DNA from: Lachnospiraceae bacterium UBA1759
GTDB taxonomy: Bacteria > Bacillota > Clostridia > Lachnospirales > Lachnospiraceae
Length of the DNA stretch: 64,000 nucleotides
Direction of reading: 5' to 3'
NCBI GenBank assembly: GCA_002315555.1
Contig: DCHF01000001.1
Coordinates: forward strand, 16,746 to 80,745
Shown: in pieces, positions 62,196 to 64,000 of the stretch
How the letters are laid out: each line of letters starts with the position of its first letter
Numbering within the stretch: the stretch's first letter is position 1
Notes under the pieces: generated by a model
The model's input: only the letters and a program-made list of their open reading frames with translations
Databases searched by the model: none
What the model was told of the DNA's origin: nothing
Translations under genes and position numbers: made by a program

Positions 62196-62819
62196 TCAAT
62201 CAAGAAGTGCCGCATCGGCATGCGAAAGATGCGGGAGGTAGGTGATGCAGTAATCCGCGAGCTCCTCCGGACTCTCCTTCATGCCGGTGTTCAGCCAGTA
62301 GGAGACCGTGTTCTCAAAACCGCCGCTCCACATCAGACGCCGGTATTTTTCCTCGCCGGAGAAATCCGGATCGTGGACCACGAAGGAATTGACCGTGTCC
62401 ATCCACTCACGCTGGAAGTTCTCCTGGAACATGAGCTCCATCGCGTCGCGGTTTTCCGCGATCAGGCGGAAAGCACAGACATACCATTCGCGGGTCGTTT
62501 TGATGCGGAAGGGACTACCGACGGTGTTTACGACCATCGTGTTCATATCCGTTGCGAGTTCGTGGAAGATATCGTCGATGATCGTGTAGTTCCGGTAAAA
62601 CGCCATGCGGGAGAAGCCGGCGGTTCGGCAGAGCTCGGAGACGGTGATCTCCTTGTAGGCCTTTTCGCGCGCGAGCTTGACGAGAGCGGATTTCAGGCAT
62701 TCCTTTGCCAGTTCGTTTGCCTCGCGGCTGTGTCGGAGCAGACCTTTATAACGCGTATTTCTTTCCGCAGTGTCCTCTTGGATATCCGGAACATTGATTT
62801 CTTCGTGGGGGATCGACAT
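62196..62819 (-). CDS. TetR/AcrR-family transcriptional regulator
   Basis: 207 residues: an N-terminal extension of about 38 residues, a helix-turn-helix (about 45-90: LVKLAREKAYKEITVSELCR, then TAGFSRMAFYRNY), and a helical ligand/dimer domain. Divergent from the degV-like gene with 179 bases between; a perfect TGTTACA-N2-TGTAACA palindrome is located in the degV leader (62952-62967) and is the obvious candidate operator. Such regulators next to DegV/FakB-type genes often respond to fatty acids or acyl-CoA; inference. Confidence 0.9.
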   Translation of the reverse strand: MSIPHEEINVPDIQEDTAERNTRYKGLLRHSREANELAKECLKSALVKLAREKAYKEITVSELCRTAGFSRMAFYRNYTIIDDIFHELATDMNTMVVNTVGSPFRIKTTREWYVCAFRLIAENRDAMELMFQENFQREWMDTVNSFVVHDPDFSGEEKYRRLMWSGGFENTVSYWLNTGMKESPEELADYCITYLPHLSHADAALLD

Positions 62820-62916
62820 GGAAGGCTCCTTATCACCGGTGAAAACAACAAGCGGCCAAACGGACGGTTTGGGATAACAGAAACGCGGAATCTGTCACAT
62901 TGGTCTGTCGCGGTCA

Positions 62917-62967
62917 TTGAGTTTTCACATATTTACGCTATAATATGCATATGTTACAACTGTAACA
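62917..62967 (+). promoter_or_regulatory. degV promoter with palindromic operator
   Basis: TTGAGT (62917-62922), 16-bp spacer, TATAAT (62939-62944), then TGTTACA-AC-TGTAACA (62952-62967), a perfect inverted repeat just after the expected transcription start, where a bound repressor would block the promoter. Confidence 0.75.
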
Positions 62968-62998
62968 AAAGTGAAACGGTTTTTCAAGGAGAAATTAT

Positions 62999-63835
62999 AT
63001 GGCAGTTCGAATCGTTGCGGATTCCTCCGCAAATCTGGTGTCCCGCCCGGAGCAGAATTTTGTTGCGGTGCCGATGACGATCAATACCGATGAAAAGGAG
63101 TATGTCGATGATGAGAAGCTGGACGTATTCCAAATGCTCGATGAAATGGCGGAATACACAGGCCGTACCGGTACTGCATGCCCCGCACCGGGCCAGTGGC
63201 TCGATGCTTTTGAGGGCAGCGAGGAGACCATCTGCATCGCCCTCACCGGAACACTGTCCGGCTGTTACAATTCCGCGGTAAGTGCGGCGGATATGTATCT
63301 GGAGGACCATCCGGAGGCAAAGATCTTCGTCATGGACACGAAGAGTACCGGGCCGGAGAACGAACTGATCGTGGAACAGGCCAAGGCCCTCAGTACGCTC
63401 GACATGTCCTTTGAGGACAAATGCTCCATTCTGAAGGGCTACCTGAAGACCACGCACCTGTTCTTTTCCCTTTCCACAGTCGATAACTTTGTCCGGAACG
63501 GCCGCGTGAGTCCGGCGCTTGCAAAGATGATCAAGCTCCTGAGTATCCGCATTGTCGGTAAAGCGAGCGATAACGGTGAACTGGAACCGGTCAATAAGTG
63601 CCGCGGCGACCGTAACGCGCTGAACCAGCTTTACAAGAATATGCTTTCCGCGGGATACAAGGGCGGCAAGGTCCGCATCCGTCACACCCGCTGCAGAAAG
63701 GCCGCGGAGGAGCTTCAGCGGATCATCCTGGAGGCGTTCCCGGAGGCGGATGTCCGTGTCCACAGAAACCACGGACTGTGCTCCTATTATGCGGAGAGCG
63801 GCTGCTTCCTGGTCGGCTTTGAAGGGGAGGCGTAA
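62999..63835 (+). CDS. DegV-family (FakB-like) fatty-acid-binding protein
   Basis: 278 residues. N-terminal RIVADSSANL (the DSS motif), TGRTGTACPAPGQWLDAF (the S/T-rich lipid-carboxylate region), ALTGTLSGCYNSA and DTKSTGPENELIV. DegV/FakB proteins bind a fatty acid and present it to the kinase FakA for phosphorylation. No fakA is visible here. Preceded by AAGGAGAAATTAT. Probably regulated by the divergent TetR-like protein. Confidence 0.92.
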   Translation: MAVRIVADSSANLVSRPEQNFVAVPMTINTDEKEYVDDEKLDVFQMLDEMAEYTGRTGTACPAPGQWLDAFEGSEETICIALTGTLSGCYNSAVSAADMYLEDHPEAKIFVMDTKSTGPENELIVEQAKALSTLDMSFEDKCSILKGYLKTTHLFFSLSTVDNFVRNGRVSPALAKMIKLLSIRIVGKASDNGELEPVNKCRGDRNALNQLYKNMLSAGYKGGKVRIRHTRCRKAAEELQRIILEAFPEADVRVHRNHGLCSYYAESGCFLVGFEGEA

Positions 63836-63883
63836 GCACCGGGCACGCGACTGAAAACCATCGGTCGGGGATGGTATGATACC

Positions 63884-63945
63884 TTGACTGGACGGTTAAA
63901 AACTATTAAAATATAAGGGATTTCGCGAAAGCGGAGTCCCTTTTT
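63884..63945 (+). promoter_or_regulatory. Promoter and leader at the right window edge
   Basis: TTGACT (63884-63889), 17-bp spacer, TAAAAT (63907-63912), followed by an AAGGGA...TCCCTT hairpin with T-run (63915-63945) and a second GGAAAGCGGAGTCCCC unit at 63953-63969. The gene it serves lies beyond the window. Confidence 0.5.
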
Positions 63946-64000
63946 ACGTTACGGGAAAGCGGAGTCCCCTTTAGGTTGTGCGGCGGTTTTTTCGAACGCA

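Overview
The window looks like a chromosomal segment of a Gram-positive anaerobe, most likely a gut or rumen Clostridia of the Lachnospiraceae type. Reasons: an L10-leader-controlled rplJ-rplL operon, sigma-A promoters with near-consensus hexamers, strong AGGAGG ribosome sites, lipoprotein substrate-binding proteins, an iron alcohol dehydrogenase, a radical-SAM maturase, GHKL/LytTR and OmpR-type two-component systems, and enoate-reductase-like flavoproteins. The assignment is by gene content only; no rRNA or tRNA gene is visible.

Layout. 1-1026: 3' part of an iron alcohol dehydrogenase. 1191-5875 (minus): four-gene ABC-2/GldG/DUF4340 operon. 6097-7970 (minus): OmpR regulator and kinase; the same 11-bp phased repeats lie upstream of this operon and of the ABC operon, so the regulator probably controls both. 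8225-13138: ThrH-type phosphatase, L-fucose isomerase, a dienelactone-hydrolase-like protein coupled to a sulfatase-maturase-like radical SAM enzyme. 13178-14441: rplJ-rplL with promoter, leader attenuator and terminator. 14369-23754: remnant of an integrated element placed just after rplL. It keeps only an N-terminally broken tyrosine recombinase and a huge mosaic 'polyvalent' gene made of about ten domain modules separated by repeated linkers, with a 0.7-kb module duplicated.

23815-32484: a compact accessory cluster: agr-like GHKL kinase and LytTR regulator, then a separate promoter with an immediate terminator hairpin, two ABC half-exporters, a trigger-factor-like PPIase, a thioredoxin, a lipoprotein, a thioredoxin-reductase-like flavoprotein whose NADPH site is lost, and a 36-codon ORF. 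It reads as an export/folding/redox system with no obvious described counterpart known to me.

32806-42859: Gfo/Idh/MocA oxidoreductase, TldD-TldE protease pair, CotH-like protein, TIM-barrel sugar isomerase, a six-hairpin glycosidase-like protein and an FGE-fold protein. 43157-45521: two-gene ABC exporter behind a palindromic operator. 45537-49663: SDR, old-yellow-enzyme-like Fe-S flavoprotein and FAD reductase, probably one reductive pathway. 49742-54953: HD-GYP protein, YgjV-like protein, epimerase, MFS transporter, tocopherol-cyclase-like protein. 55141-60947: oppBCDF plus a lipoprotein substrate-binding protein that is circularly permuted relative to OppA. 61162-63835: GH130-like phosphorylase, TetR regulator divergent from a DegV protein with a perfect palindrome between them. 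The window ends in a promoter region.
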